From Azospirillum tabaci (GTDB lineage Bacteria; Pseudomonadota; Alphaproteobacteria; Azospirillales; Azospirillaceae), in contig NZ_JACCJY010000020.1 in assembly GCF_014596085.1 (NCBI RefSeq), positions 62,001 through 126,000 of the forward strand: a stretch of DNA of 64,000 nucleotides, given 5' to 3'. The position numbers and the translations under genes were made by a program. Positions 24,669 through 33,381 of this stretch are shown in pieces. How positions within the stretch are numbered: position 1 is the first letter of the stretch; every line of letters starts with the position of its first letter. Under the pieces are notes generated by a model, which worked only from the letters and a program-made list of their open reading frames with translations, was not told the origin of the DNA and made no database searches.

Positions 24669-26752
24669 AGGCGCCCGCCCCGAAACTGGTCTCGCTGAAC
24701 GAGGCGCTGTTCTCGGTCAAGGCCTTCGCGGCGGCCATGGCGGCGCTCTACATCGCCTTCTCCATGGGTTTGCCGCGGCCCTTCTGGGCGATGGCGACGG
24801 CCTACATCGTCTCCGGCCCGCTGTCGGGGGCGGTGCGGTCGAAGGCGGTCTTCCGCGTCGCCGGGACGGCGCTGGGCTGCGCCGGGGCGATCGCCCTGGT
24901 GCCGGCGCTGGCCGATTCGCCGGAGCTGCTGACCCTGGCGCTGGGGCTGTGGGTGGCGGTCTGCCTGTTCATCTCTCTGCTCGACCGCACGCCGCGCAGC
25001 TATCTCTTCATGCTGGCCGGCTACACCATCGGTCTGATTGGCTTCCCCGCGGTGACCGACCCGTCGACCATCTTCGACACCGGTCTGGCCCGCGTCGAGG
25101 AGATCCTGATCGGCATCCTCTGCGCCACCGTGGTGCACAGCGTGGTCTTCCCGCAGAGCGTCGGGCCGGCGCTGCTCGGCCGTCTGGACGCCACGCTGCG
25201 CGACGCGGAGCGCTGGACGCGCGAAGCCCTGTCGCGCGAGACGGCGCCGGAAGGGGCGGCCAACGCGCAGGAGCGCCAGAAGCTTGCCCGCGACATCACC
25301 GAGCTGCGCGTCATGGCGACCCATCTGCCCTACGACACGTCCGACGTGCGCTGGATGACGCGGGCGGTGCGGGCGATGCAGGACCGCATGGCCTATCTGC
25401 TGCCGCTGACCGCGGGCATCGAGGACCGGCTGGACGCTCTGCGCGGCCAGTTGCCCGCCGAGGTCTCCGTCCTGCTGGCCGATCTCGACCGCTGGGTGGG
25501 CGGCGAATCGGTTGGGGGGGAAGACGCGGAGGGCGGCGCCGACCGTCTGCGCGCGGAGATCGCCCGGCTGTCCCCGGCCATCGGCGAGGGCACCGGCTGG
25601 AAGGAGGCGACTCTTCTCAACCTGCTGACCCGGTTGCGGTCGCTGGTGGACATCCATCAGGACTGCCGCGACCTGCGGGCGCACATCCGCGACGGCAAGA
25701 GCAGCCTGCCGGAGCGTCTCGACCCGCTGACCCGCCGCCGCTCGCGCGACGTCTTCCATCTCGACGCCGGCATGGCGCTGTGGTCGGGCTTCGCGGCGCT
25801 GCTCGGGATCGCGGTGGTCTGCGCCTTCTGGATCGGCACCGGCTGGTCGTCGGGATCGGCGGCGGCGATGATGACCGCGGTCTTCTGCTGCTTCTTCGCC
25901 TCGCTGGACGATCCGGCACCGGGCATCCGGCTCTTCCTGGTCTTCACCCTGCTGTCGGTGCCGTTGGCCGCCTTCTACCTGCTGGTCGTGCTGCCGTCCT
26001 TCGACAGTTTCCCCATGCTGGTGCTCGGCCTCGCCCCGACCTTCCTGACGCTGGGGGTCTTCGTGGCGCGGCCGGCGACCATGGGCAAGGCGATGGCCCT
26101 GCTGATGGGGGTGGTCGGCTCGCTCAGCCTGCTCGACCTCGGGACGGGGGACTTCGCCTCCTTCCTCAACAGCAACGTCGCGCAGGTGGTGGGCATCGCC
26201 ACGGCGCTGCTGGTCACCCAGCTCTGCCGCTCGGTCGGCGCGGCCTGGAGCGCCCGGCGGCTGCTCCGCGCCGGCTGGAGCGAGATCGCGGCGATGACCG
26301 CCGCCCGCTCCGGCATTCCGGTGGGCAGCTTCGAGAACCGGATGCTCGACCGGGTGGGGCTGCTGTCCTCCCGTCTGGCCCTGGCCGGTCCGCAGCAGGA
26401 TCTGGCGGCGGCGGACGCGGTGAACGACCTGCGCGTCGGGCTGAACGTGGCGGAACTGCAACGCGCCCGCCGCGCGCTGGGCGGCCCGGCGGCGCCCCAT
26501 GTGGCGCGGCTCCTGGGCGCGGTGGGGCAGCATTTCCGCGGACTGTCCAGCCGCCGCCTCGGCACGCCCCCGGCGGAGGTCCTGCCGATGATGGACGCCG
26601 CTTTGTCCAACCTGTCGGCCGAGCCGCGGTCGGCGGAGCGCGACCGGGCGGTCATCGCGCTGGCTGGGCTGCGCCGCGCGCTGTTCCCGCACCTGACCTT
26701 CGCCGCCCCCGACCCCTCCAGCGAATCGCTCCGCGAACCGGTGACCGCATGA
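24665..26752 (+). CDS. FUSC-family efflux transporter (AaeB-like)
   Basis: A 695-residue inner-membrane protein read from GTG 24665, which overlaps the adaptor stop (GTGA). Two clusters of hydrophobic helices, about 10-150 and 355-500, flank a soluble central region, which is the FUSC/AaeB layout. The N-terminal part (PRPFWAMATAYIVSGPLSGA) is characteristic. With the adaptor it should export aromatic or other organic acids. A longer reading frame extends upstream to 23837 but is antiparallel in composition to the adaptor gene and is rejected. Confidence 0.9.
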   Translation: MKAPAPKLVSLNEALFSVKAFAAAMAALYIAFSMGLPRPFWAMATAYIVSGPLSGAVRSKAVFRVAGTALGCAGAIALVPALADSPELLTLALGLWVAVCLFISLLDRTPRSYLFMLAGYTIGLIGFPAVTDPSTIFDTGLARVEEILIGILCATVVHSVVFPQSVGPALLGRLDATLRDAERWTREALSRETAPEGAANAQERQKLARDITELRVMATHLPYDTSDVRWMTRAVRAMQDRMAYLLPLTAGIEDRLDALRGQLPAEVSVLLADLDRWVGGESVGGEDAEGGADRLRAEIARLSPAIGEGTGWKEATLLNLLTRLRSLVDIHQDCRDLRAHIRDGKSSLPERLDPLTRRRSRDVFHLDAGMALWSGFAALLGIAVVCAFWIGTGWSSGSAAAMMTAVFCCFFASLDDPAPGIRLFLVFTLLSVPLAAFYLLVVLPSFDSFPMLVLGLAPTFLTLGVFVARPATMGKAMALLMGVVGSLSLLDLGTGDFASFLNSNVAQVVGIATALLVTQLCRSVGAAWSARRLLRAGWSEIAAMTAARSGIPVGSFENRMLDRVGLLSSRLALAGPQQDLAAADAVNDLRVGLNVAELQRARRALGGPAAPHVARLLGAVGQHFRGLSSRRLGTPPAEVLPMMDAALSNLSAEPRSAERDRAVIALAGLRRALFPHLTFAAPDPSSESLREPVTA

Positions 26753-26955
26753 TCGGCGAGATCGACATCTACGGACTGTTCATCCCCCCGCTGCTGATCC
26801 TGGCGATCGTCGCCTGGTTCGTCTCGGGCCTGCTGCGGCGGGGCTTGCGCGCGGTGGGGTTCTACGGCTGGGTCTGGCACCCGCCGCTGTTCGATCTGGC
26901 GCTCTATGTGCTGGTGCTGAGCGCGCTGACGGCGCTGACCGCGTGGCTGCGGTAG
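26749..26955 (+). CDS. DUF1656 small membrane protein (AaeX-like)
   Basis: A 68-residue protein with two hydrophobic helices (about 10-28 and 47-66) and the family motif around GLFIPPLL and WHPPLFD. DUF1656 proteins accompany AaeA/AaeB pumps (AaeX in E. coli). Here its ATG overlaps the FUSC stop by 4 nt and it is the last gene, whereas in E. coli aaeX comes first. Role unknown, probably a pump accessory. Confidence 0.85.
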   Translation: MIGEIDIYGLFIPPLLILAIVAWFVSGLLRRGLRAVGFYGWVWHPPLFDLALYVLVLSALTALTAWLR

Positions 26956-27103
26956 GGGGGACGGCGGATCGGGGCGCTTATTGTTATGGACTTCCCTCCG
27001 ACGCCCCGAACCACCTATTCCCATCCAAACCGTAAGGTTTAGAGACGTATCGGTTACCGGTGATATAACAGTTTGTCAAGCGACGGGACGGTTGGGGGCA
27101 GTT

Positions 27104-27243
27104 CCCTCTCCCGTCCCGGGAGAGGGCGGCCGCAAAGCGGCCGGGTGAGGGTCATGCGAGGATTAAACCACCAATCCTTGGCGGCACCCTCACCCTTCCC
27201 ACGCTTCGCGCGGGTCCCTTCCCTCTCCCGGGGCGGGAGAGGG
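27104..27243. repeat. REPIN-like double palindrome, copy 2 (inverted)
   Basis: A roughly 140-bp element with the same CCCTCTCCCG/CGGGAGAGGG end hairpins and inner GGGTGAGGGT/CCCTCACCC pair as copies 1 and 3. Its core reads in the opposite direction (GAGGATT...AATCCTTGGCGGC). It occupies part of the 389-nt stretch 26956-27344. The rest of that stretch (26956-27103) holds only a short hairpin AAACC-GTAA-GGTTT near 27030 and AT-rich sequence, with no gene that I can support. Confidence 0.85.
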
Positions 27244-27344
27244 CTATCAATGCCGCCGCGCCTTGGCGTCTCTGTGAGCGACAACGGTTGGACGGACCCG
27301 CCTCCGCCTTGCCGGTGGGGTGCTGGTTGCGGTACATACCGGAC

Positions 27345-27578
27345 ATGGTTGAAACGCGACGCACCGGTGACCGCTCCAACGAACCGATCCGCTCCGAGGT
27401 CGGGGGCGGGCGCGTCGCGTCGCCCGGTTCGGTCGGCGTCCGCAATCGGGCGGAGCAGGTTGGCGGCGGGCGCCAGCGCATCCCCACCGTCCGTGAACTG
27501 GCCAGCCTTCTGGTCAACGGCATCCTGACGCTGCCGCGCAATTACCGCCGCGGCATGTATCTCGACGTTCAGGTCTGA
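27345..27578 (+). CDS. Small hypothetical protein
   Basis: A possible 77-residue protein. Its second half (IPTVRELASLLVNGILTLPR) looks like a genuine folded segment and third codon positions are strongly GC-rich, which favours coding. There is no clear ribosome site before ATG 27345, and the last 10 nt overlap the convergent glycosyltransferase gene. No family recognised. It could equally be a chance frame behind the repeat element. Confidence 0.4.
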   Translation: MVETRRTGDRSNEPIRSEVGGGRVASPGSVGVRNRAEQVGGGRQRIPTVRELASLLVNGILTLPRNYRRGMYLDVQV

Positions 27579-28333
27579 CCCACCCCACCCCCGGTGTAAG
27601 GCGCAACCTCCGGTCCGAACAGGCGTTCCAGCAGCAGGGACGGCAACTCGTATTGCGGCAGGCACAGGCTGGTGCTGCGGGCGTGCAGGGTGTGCAGGCA
27701 CAGCCCATCGGCGTCCGGAAAGGCGGCGAAGCGGAAGCGCTCCCGCGCCGCCTTCATGAAAGGGGTGTCCTCGCAGGCGTTGACCGGCGGGAAGCGCACC
27801 GCTTCCCACACCGACCGCCGGTAGGCGTAGGAAAAGCCGTAGCCCAGCAGATTGTCGTCGGACGGCGGCGTCTCCGGCGCCTCCACATAGGTGCGGGTCG
27901 TCCGGCCCCAGCGATGGTGGGAGCCGCCGCGCGCCGTGTCCCAATAGCCGAAGGTCCCGTGCACCGCGCTGTGCAGGAACCAGCCGGACAGGGTCACCGC
28001 GTCGTGGCCCGCCCCCAGCCAGCCGAGCAGCCGCTCCACATAGTGGGGCGCATAGAAATCGTCGTCGTCGAAATGGACGATGATCTCGCCGCGCGCGTGC
28101 TCGGCCAGGATGTTCCGCTTCTCCCCGATGGCGTAGCGGCGCGGTGCGTAGAAGTACTTCAACCGCGGCCCGGCGAGCGGCTGGAGATAGGCGGACGGGC
28201 GCGGGCTGTCGTCGAACACCAGCCATTCGATGTCGGGGACGGTCTGCGACAGGACGCGGGCGTGGCACAGCGGCAGGAAGGCTTCCCGTCCCCAGCTTGG
28301 CGTGATGACGCTGACGAGCGGCCGGTCGGCCAT
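27569..28333 (-). CDS. Family 2 glycosyltransferase
   Basis: A 254-residue protein with a GT-A fold beginning PLVSVITPSWGREAFLPLCH. The aspartate cluster IIVHFDDDDFYAPHYVERLL around residue 90 is the DxD-type metal and nucleotide-sugar site. No membrane segment, so a soluble cytoplasmic enzyme. It starts 95 nt from and divergent to the TPR-glycosyltransferase gene, which suggests a shared glycosylation role. Donor and acceptor unknown. Confidence 0.87.
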   Translation of the reverse strand: MADRPLVSVITPSWGREAFLPLCHARVLSQTVPDIEWLVFDDSPRPSAYLQPLAGPRLKYFYAPRRYAIGEKRNILAEHARGEIIVHFDDDDFYAPHYVERLLGWLGAGHDAVTLSGWFLHSAVHGTFGYWDTARGGSHHRWGRTTRTYVEAPETPPSDDNLLGYGFSYAYRRSVWEAVRFPPVNACEDTPFMKAARERFRFAAFPDADGLCLHTLHARSTSLCLPQYELPSLLLERLFGPEVAPYTGGGVGQT

Positions 28334-28427
28334 GGTCTCTCCTTAGCAACGGCGATCAGCAACTTATGGCGCCCCCGACCGCGGCGCCGCATGGACTCCG
28401 GCCCGGCGGCGCGTGTAGACAGGCGGC

Positions 28428-30119
28428 ATGGTGACACTTCGGGATGCCCTGGCCGCCGCGGTCGGCCACCATCAGGCGGGCCGGCTGGACGCGGCCCGGC
28501 CCCTCTATCATAGCATCCTGCGCAGCCAGCCGGGCCATCCCGACGCGCTTCACCTGCTGGGTGTTCTGGAAAGCCAGAGCGGCCGCCCGCGCGCGGCGCT
28601 GCCGCTGCTGCGCCGCGCCGTGGCGCTGCTGCCCGGCGACGCGGATTTCCTCGGCAATCTGGCGCGAACCCTGCGCGCGGCGGAGCAGCCCGACGCGGCG
28701 GAGCGCGCCTTCGCCCGCACGGCGGCGCTCGACCCCACGGATGTCCAGGCCGCTTTCACGCTGGGCTCCCTGCGGCTGGAGCGAGGGAACGCGGCGGGCG
28801 CCGCGGCGGCCTTCGCCCAGGCGCTGGCCCGGCGACCCGATTTCGCGGAGGCCCGCATCAACCGCGCCAACGCGCTGGCCGCGCTGGGCCGGCCGAAGGA
28901 CGCGGCACGGCTGCGCCGGCAGGCGGTGGCCCTGGCGCCCGCCCATCCCGACGCGCTCCACAACGCCGCGGTGAGCGCGCTCGCCGACGCCGGGCTGGAC
29001 CGCCCGCTGTCGCACGCCCGGCGCCTCGACCCGGAACGGGTGGAACGCGCGGTCGGCGCCCTGGTCCATGCCCTGGTCGCCGATCCCCATCATGGAGCGG
29101 CGGCGGACGCGCTGATCGGAGCGGCGCTGGCGCTCGTCCAGGCCGGGCAGGCGCCGGACAAGCTGCTGGACCGTGCCGCCCGCACCGCCCTGACGGTCCT
29201 GCGCCGGAACCCGCGCGACACGCGGGCGGCGGCCGTGATCGCCTACCGCTTCTACCGGCGGGGACGGACGGATCTCGGCAGCCGCTTCATGCGGCGCGTC
29301 TCCGGGCGCTTCACCGCGGCGGAGGTGGCGGCGGATTTCGAACTGCGCCTGTGGTCGATGGTGCGGGCCGGGCGCCACGCGCTGGACGGGCTGCCTGACG
29401 CCGACTCTCTGCTCGACGCCTTTCCCCCGCTGGAGTTGCTGGCGGAGCCGCCGGCGGGGAGAGGGCCGTTGCTGGTGGTGTCCTGCGACGATGGATACTA
29501 CCGGCGCTTCGCCACGGGCCTGCTGGATTCGGTGGAGGCGGCGGGCGGCGGCGCGGCGGTCCATGTCCATGTCCATGTCGTGAACCCCTCGCCTGAGACC
29601 CTGGCCGATCTCGCCCGGCGGCGGGAACGCCTGCCGCTGGGCACCAGCCGGGAGGACTTGGACTTCACAGGTTGGGACGACCACCGGCGGACCACCTACT
29701 ACGCCTGCATCCGCTTCCTGCGCTGGCACCAGCTCATGACGCGCTGGGAGCGGCCCTTGCTGCATCTGGACGCCGACTGCACGCTGGCCGGGGGACTGGA
29801 TGCGCTGGCGGCGCGGCTGGAGGGGGCCGACGTCGCGCTGCTGCGCGACGCTCGCTGGCGCGGCCCGACGCGGGAGATCACCGTCTGCTTCGCCGCCTTC
29901 CGGCCGACCCCCCGAGGGCAGGCTTTCCTGGCGCTGACCGCGGCCTACATCGCGGCCTTTCTGCGGGAGGGGCGCGGGTACTGGATGCTGGACCAGGCCG
30001 CGCCCTTCGCGGTGCTCGACGCGCTGCAGTGGCGGGGGGAGCGGCGGGAGGATGGATTGCGGGTGCGCTGGTTCGACGTCCTGGACTTTCCCTGGGTCCG
30101 CTTCATCGGGGAAAAGTGA
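28428..30119 (+). CDS. TPR protein fused to a GT-A-like glycosyltransferase domain
   Basis: A 563-residue protein. Residues 1 to about 200 hold tetratricopeptide repeats (for example HPDALHLLGVLESQSGRPRA). The C-terminal third, from about 345, begins LLVVSCDDGYYRRFATGLL and includes PLLHLDADCTLAGGL, where D-A-D looks like a GT-A metal site, and then an ITVCFAAFRPT strand. The first repeat is very like the start of the GT41 protein at 30481-32643, so the two probably share a common TPR ancestor. The TPR part would bind a protein substrate or partner. Exact activity unknown. Confidence 0.75.
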   Translation: MVTLRDALAAAVGHHQAGRLDAARPLYHSILRSQPGHPDALHLLGVLESQSGRPRAALPLLRRAVALLPGDADFLGNLARTLRAAEQPDAAERAFARTAALDPTDVQAAFTLGSLRLERGNAAGAAAAFAQALARRPDFAEARINRANALAALGRPKDAARLRRQAVALAPAHPDALHNAAVSALADAGLDRPLSHARRLDPERVERAVGALVHALVADPHHGAAADALIGAALALVQAGQAPDKLLDRAARTALTVLRRNPRDTRAAAVIAYRFYRRGRTDLGSRFMRRVSGRFTAAEVAADFELRLWSMVRAGRHALDGLPDADSLLDAFPPLELLAEPPAGRGPLLVVSCDDGYYRRFATGLLDSVEAAGGGAAVHVHVHVVNPSPETLADLARRRERLPLGTSREDLDFTGWDDHRRTTYYACIRFLRWHQLMTRWERPLLHLDADCTLAGGLDALAARLEGADVALLRDARWRGPTREITVCFAAFRPTPRGQAFLALTAAYIAAFLREGRGYWMLDQAAPFAVLDALQWRGERREDGLRVRWFDVLDFPWVRFIGEK

Positions 30120-30120
30120 C

Positions 30121-30366
30121 TCAGCAGGGAAGCCGGGCGCAGCGTCCCTCCGGGCAGTCACGGCAGCATTGCCCGCAGATGTCGTCCAGATCGACGGCGA
30201 TGCCGTGCCGCTTGAGAATTCCCTGGGCGTAGGCTGTGTAGAGACGCGCCAGTGCCCGCCGGTTGGCGGCCACCGTCTTGGCGGTCAGCGCTTCCGGCGC
30301 CAGCATCGCAGCGATGGCCTGCTCCACATCCTCGATGGCCGTGCGGACAGCCGACAGGTTCAGCAT
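30121..30366 (-). CDS. Small cysteine-rich protein
   Basis: An 81-residue protein. ATG 30366 is preferred since GGGAG lies 6 nt upstream; the frame is open to 30447. The N-terminal two thirds look helical (VEQAIAAMLAPEALTAKTV) and the C-terminus ends in a dense cysteine cluster, CGQCCRDCPEGRCARLPC, which could hold a metal ion or Fe-S centre. The stop is 1 nt from the end of the convergent TPR-GT gene. An AT-rich stretch containing TATATAT about 35 nt upstream may be its promoter. No family recognised. Confidence 0.6.
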   Translation of the reverse strand: MLNLSAVRTAIEDVEQAIAAMLAPEALTAKTVAANRRALARLYTAYAQGILKRHGIAVDLDDICGQCCRDCPEGRCARLPC

Positions 30367-30480
30367 CCAGGACTCCCTGGGCGTCACGACCCTTGATGAA
30401 TCTGATATATAACATGTGACGAAAATGCGGTGACTAAACAACCCCAAATTTAGGGTGTGAGGCTGTCCTATCCGGAAAGG

Positions 30481-32643
30481 CTAGGTGTCCTTCATCAGGG
30501 CTCGCAGAGACTTTGCCAGCGCCTCGGCCAAAGTTCGCCCGTTGCAGAGCGGTCCAGCCGCCATGCGCGGGCGCAGGGTCCGGCGCAGTTCCGCCAGTCG
30601 CGCCGGGTCGGCGGCCCAGCCGGCGGCAAGGTTCACATAGTCCGCCGGGTCGCGGGCGACGCAGCCCTCCACCCCCGCCACGCTCAGAAAAGCCAGGGAA
30701 TGGCGGCTGGAGAAGGTGTCGCCGGGCAGAGTGACGACCGGCACGCCCATCCACAGCGTCTCCAGCGTCGTCGTGCTGCCGGCGAAGGGGAAGGGGTCCA
30801 GCGCCACGTCCACGCGGGAACACCAGCCCATATGCTCCCGGCTGCCGGTCGCCCCGGCCAGGATCAGCCGCTCCGGCGCGATGCCCGCCGCGCCCAGCCG
30901 TCCGCGCCACTGGGCGGCGGTCTCGGGGCAGGACAGCGCCTTGGTCTTCAGCAGCAGGCGCGACTCGGGCACCCGGTCGAGCAGGGCGGCCCAGGTGGAG
31001 AGAACCTCGTCCGTCAGCTTGGTCAGGATGTTGAAGACGCCGAAGGTGACGGGCTGGCCGGTCAGGCAGGGCGGCGGGCCGGGCTCCGGGGCGTCCGGCG
31101 GCGGGTCGTAGGCGATGAAGGCGCCGGGCATGCGCAGGATGCGCTCGGTGTAAAAGCGCTCCGCCCCCTCCGGCACATGGTGGGCGTCGGCGACCAGCGC
31201 GTCCATGGCGGCAAGGCCCGTGGTCGCCATGTAGCCCGACCAAGCGACCTGGACCGGCGCCGGCTTGCGCGCGAAGACTCCCAGCCGCCCGCGGGCGTTG
31301 TGCCCGGCGAGGTCGATCAGCGCGTCCGGACGGTCGTTCCGGATCAGCGTTGCAAGTTCAGCGTCGGTCCGGTCGGCGACCGGCACCCAGCGCGCCGCCG
31401 CGGCGCGGAAGCGGTCGGTCAGGTCGTCCGCCTCCATCTGGTTGGCGTAAAGGGTCAACTCGACGCCGAAGTCCGGCAGCGCCTCCACCGCCCGCACCGC
31501 GAACTGGCCCGCCGGATGGCGGCGGAAGTCGCCGGACAGGATGCCGACGCGCAGCGGGCGGGAGTCGTCCCGAACCGCCGGAGCGCGCGGCGCCCATTCG
31601 GCGCGCAACGGCGCCCCGTGCACGGCGTCCCAGCCGCGGTGCGCCTCCAGCACGCGGGCCAGCGTCACGCCGGTCCGGAACAGCTCCAGATAGGCGAGGT
31701 TGGAGCGCACCTCCGCCAGATCGGGCCGCAGCGCCAGCGCGCGGCGGTAGCCGGCCTCCGCCCCGTCCAACTCGCCCTGCGTCTGGCGGACCAGCGCGAG
31801 ATTCGCGTGGGCCTCCGCCAGATCGGGGCACAGGGCAGCGGCCCGGGCGTAGGCGCGGGCGGCTTCGGCCAGACGGTTGCGCTTCTGCAGCGCGTCGCCC
31901 CGCCGCAACGCGGCCTCGGCGAAGTCGGGTCGCGCGCGTTCAGCGCGGCGGGCCGCCTGTTCGGCGTCGGGGGGGGCGTCGAGGGCCAGCCGGGCGGCCG
32001 ACAGGTTGGCGAGCGCCGTGGCGTGGTCGGGGCGCAACGCCAGCGCGCGGCGCAAGGCCCGCTCCGCCTCCGCCGCCCGGCCGCGTTGCAACATCAGCGA
32101 AGCCCGGTTGGCGTGCGCCTCCACGAAACCGGGATCGTCGGCCAGCGCAGCGCGGAAGGCGTCGTCCGCCTCGGCCAGCCGGCCGAGCGCCGTCAGCGTG
32201 TTGCCGAGGTTGAAGCGCGCCCGCGCGTAGCCGGGGCGCAGCGCGGCGGCCTGCCGGTAGGCGTCCGCCGCCGCCTCCAACCGGCCCAGCCGGTCCAGCG
32301 CGTTTCCGAGGTTGTAGTGGGCCTGCGCGAAGGCCGGGCGCAGGCGGATCGCCGCGCGATGGGCCTCCGCCGCCTCCGCCGCCCGGTCCAGGGCGCGCAG
32401 CGCGCTGCCCAGGTTGTCGTGATAGTCGGCCACGGTCGCGTCGGCGCGGAGGGCGGCGCGGATGCGCGGCTCGGCCTCCGCCGGGTGTCCGGCCTGGAGA
32501 TAGACGACGCCCAGCAGATGCAGCGCGTCGGGGTGGTCGGGCAGCGTGTCGAGGACCGCCTGATAGCCGGCGGCGGCCTGCGCCAGCCGGCCGGCCTGAT
32601 GATGGGCCAGCGCCGCGGCCAGCACGTCCTTGATCGTCGCCAT
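30481..32643 (-). CDS. TPR-containing O-GlcNAc-transferase-like protein (GT41)
   Basis: A 720-residue protein. About ten tetratricopeptide repeats fill residues 1-370, followed by the two-lobed OGT/SPINDLY catalytic domain. Visible catalytic-domain landmarks are RVGILSGDFRRHPAGQF (expected catalytic histidine), LIDLAGHNARGRLGVFARKP and the sugar-nucleotide region DPFPFAGSTTTLETLWMGVP. Start ATG 32643 gives a normal first TPR; the frame stays open to 32880. Bacterial GT41 enzymes modify Ser/Thr of proteins such as adhesins or flagellin. Target unknown. Confidence 0.9.
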   Translation of the reverse strand: MATIKDVLAAALAHHQAGRLAQAAAGYQAVLDTLPDHPDALHLLGVVYLQAGHPAEAEPRIRAALRADATVADYHDNLGSALRALDRAAEAAEAHRAAIRLRPAFAQAHYNLGNALDRLGRLEAAADAYRQAAALRPGYARARFNLGNTLTALGRLAEADDAFRAALADDPGFVEAHANRASLMLQRGRAAEAERALRRALALRPDHATALANLSAARLALDAPPDAEQAARRAERARPDFAEAALRRGDALQKRNRLAEAARAYARAAALCPDLAEAHANLALVRQTQGELDGAEAGYRRALALRPDLAEVRSNLAYLELFRTGVTLARVLEAHRGWDAVHGAPLRAEWAPRAPAVRDDSRPLRVGILSGDFRRHPAGQFAVRAVEALPDFGVELTLYANQMEADDLTDRFRAAAARWVPVADRTDAELATLIRNDRPDALIDLAGHNARGRLGVFARKPAPVQVAWSGYMATTGLAAMDALVADAHHVPEGAERFYTERILRMPGAFIAYDPPPDAPEPGPPPCLTGQPVTFGVFNILTKLTDEVLSTWAALLDRVPESRLLLKTKALSCPETAAQWRGRLGAAGIAPERLILAGATGSREHMGWCSRVDVALDPFPFAGSTTTLETLWMGVPVVTLPGDTFSSRHSLAFLSVAGVEGCVARDPADYVNLAAGWAADPARLAELRRTLRPRMAAGPLCNGRTLAEALAKSLRALMKDT

Positions 32644-32702
32644 GCCCGACTGTCTAGAGCATTTCCCCGCATGGTTGAAGGCGTATGGTTGAAGGGGCCG
32701 TC

Positions 32703-33233
32703 TCAGCTCATCATGCGCCATCTTCCGTCCGGCTGGCGGCAGGCGGTGCCGTAGCCCTGCTGGAGCTGGCCGCCGACCACGATGCTGGTCTGGAACTCCC
32801 GGCACGGCTCGCCGTAGGGGCCGGTGCCGTCGCGGGTCGGGGTGTAGCTCCCCCAATTGCCGGTCTCCGGGTTGTTCCATTGCACGGTGGCGCCGGTCGG
32901 CGCCATGTAGGCCTGCCCCGCCGCCTGCTGCGCGTAAGCGATGTCGGCGCGGTCCATCGACTGGCCGGCGGCGTTGCCGAGCGCGGCGCCGAGCAGGGTG
33001 CCGACGCCGACCGCCACCAGCTTGCCGGTGCCGCCGCCGAAGCGCGACCCGGCGAGGCCGCCGACCACGCCGCCCAGCAGCGTGCCCGCCGTCGCCTTGT
33101 TGCCATAGCCGGGGGCGTAGCCGCCCCCGTAATTGGCCCCATACCCGCCGCCATACCCGTAGCCATAGGGGCTGGCGCAGCCGGCCAGCAGGCCCACGGA
33201 CAACACAACCGCAACGATCCCCTTGGCCTTCAT
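32703..33233 (-). CDS. Lipoprotein with glycine-zipper domain (17-kDa surface antigen-like)
   Basis: A 176-residue protein with a lipoprotein signal peptide: basic MKAKG, hydrophobic VVLSVGLLAG and the lipobox cysteine at about residue 20 (LLAGC). A Gly/Tyr-rich linker follows, then a glycine-zipper region at about 57-98 (GGVVGGLAGSRFGGGTGKL) and a C-terminal domain with CREFQTSIVVGG. This matches the Rickettsia 17-kDa antigen / RT0821 family of outer-membrane lipoproteins. The upstream ATGs up to 33383 would destroy the signal peptide. Probably structural. Confidence 0.88.
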   Translation of the reverse strand: MKAKGIVAVVLSVGLLAGCASPYGYGYGGGYGANYGGGYAPGYGNKATAGTLLGGVVGGLAGSRFGGGTGKLVAVGVGTLLGAALGNAAGQSMDRADIAYAQQAAGQAYMAPTGATVQWNNPETGNWGSYTPTRDGTGPYGEPCREFQTSIVVGGQLQQGYGTACRQPDGRWRMMS

Positions 33234-33381
33234 GTCGAACCCCACGGAACGGAACCTGTGTTCATGAACATGGCTGCCCCGCAAACTATTCCGTCCACGT
33301 GACGGACCGCCGCCGTTGCCCCTATGATGAAGGAAATGGCCGCGCCCAAGCGGCCGGCAAGAACCTGCCGGGAGGAAAAGC

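Noticed and set aside
24344..26692. A 782-codon minus-strand frame opposite the FUSC gene
   Set aside because: Composition is His/Arg/Gln-rich with no domain, the usual antisense shadow in GC-rich DNA.
23837..26752. A longer reading of the FUSC gene from 23837
   Set aside because: It would read through the HlyD adaptor in a different frame. GTG 24665 overlaps the adaptor stop and gives the normal FUSC N-terminus.
30457..32754. A 765-codon plus-strand frame opposite the GT41 gene
   Set aside because: Gln/Arg/Gly-rich shadow of a TPR gene; no motif and no start site.
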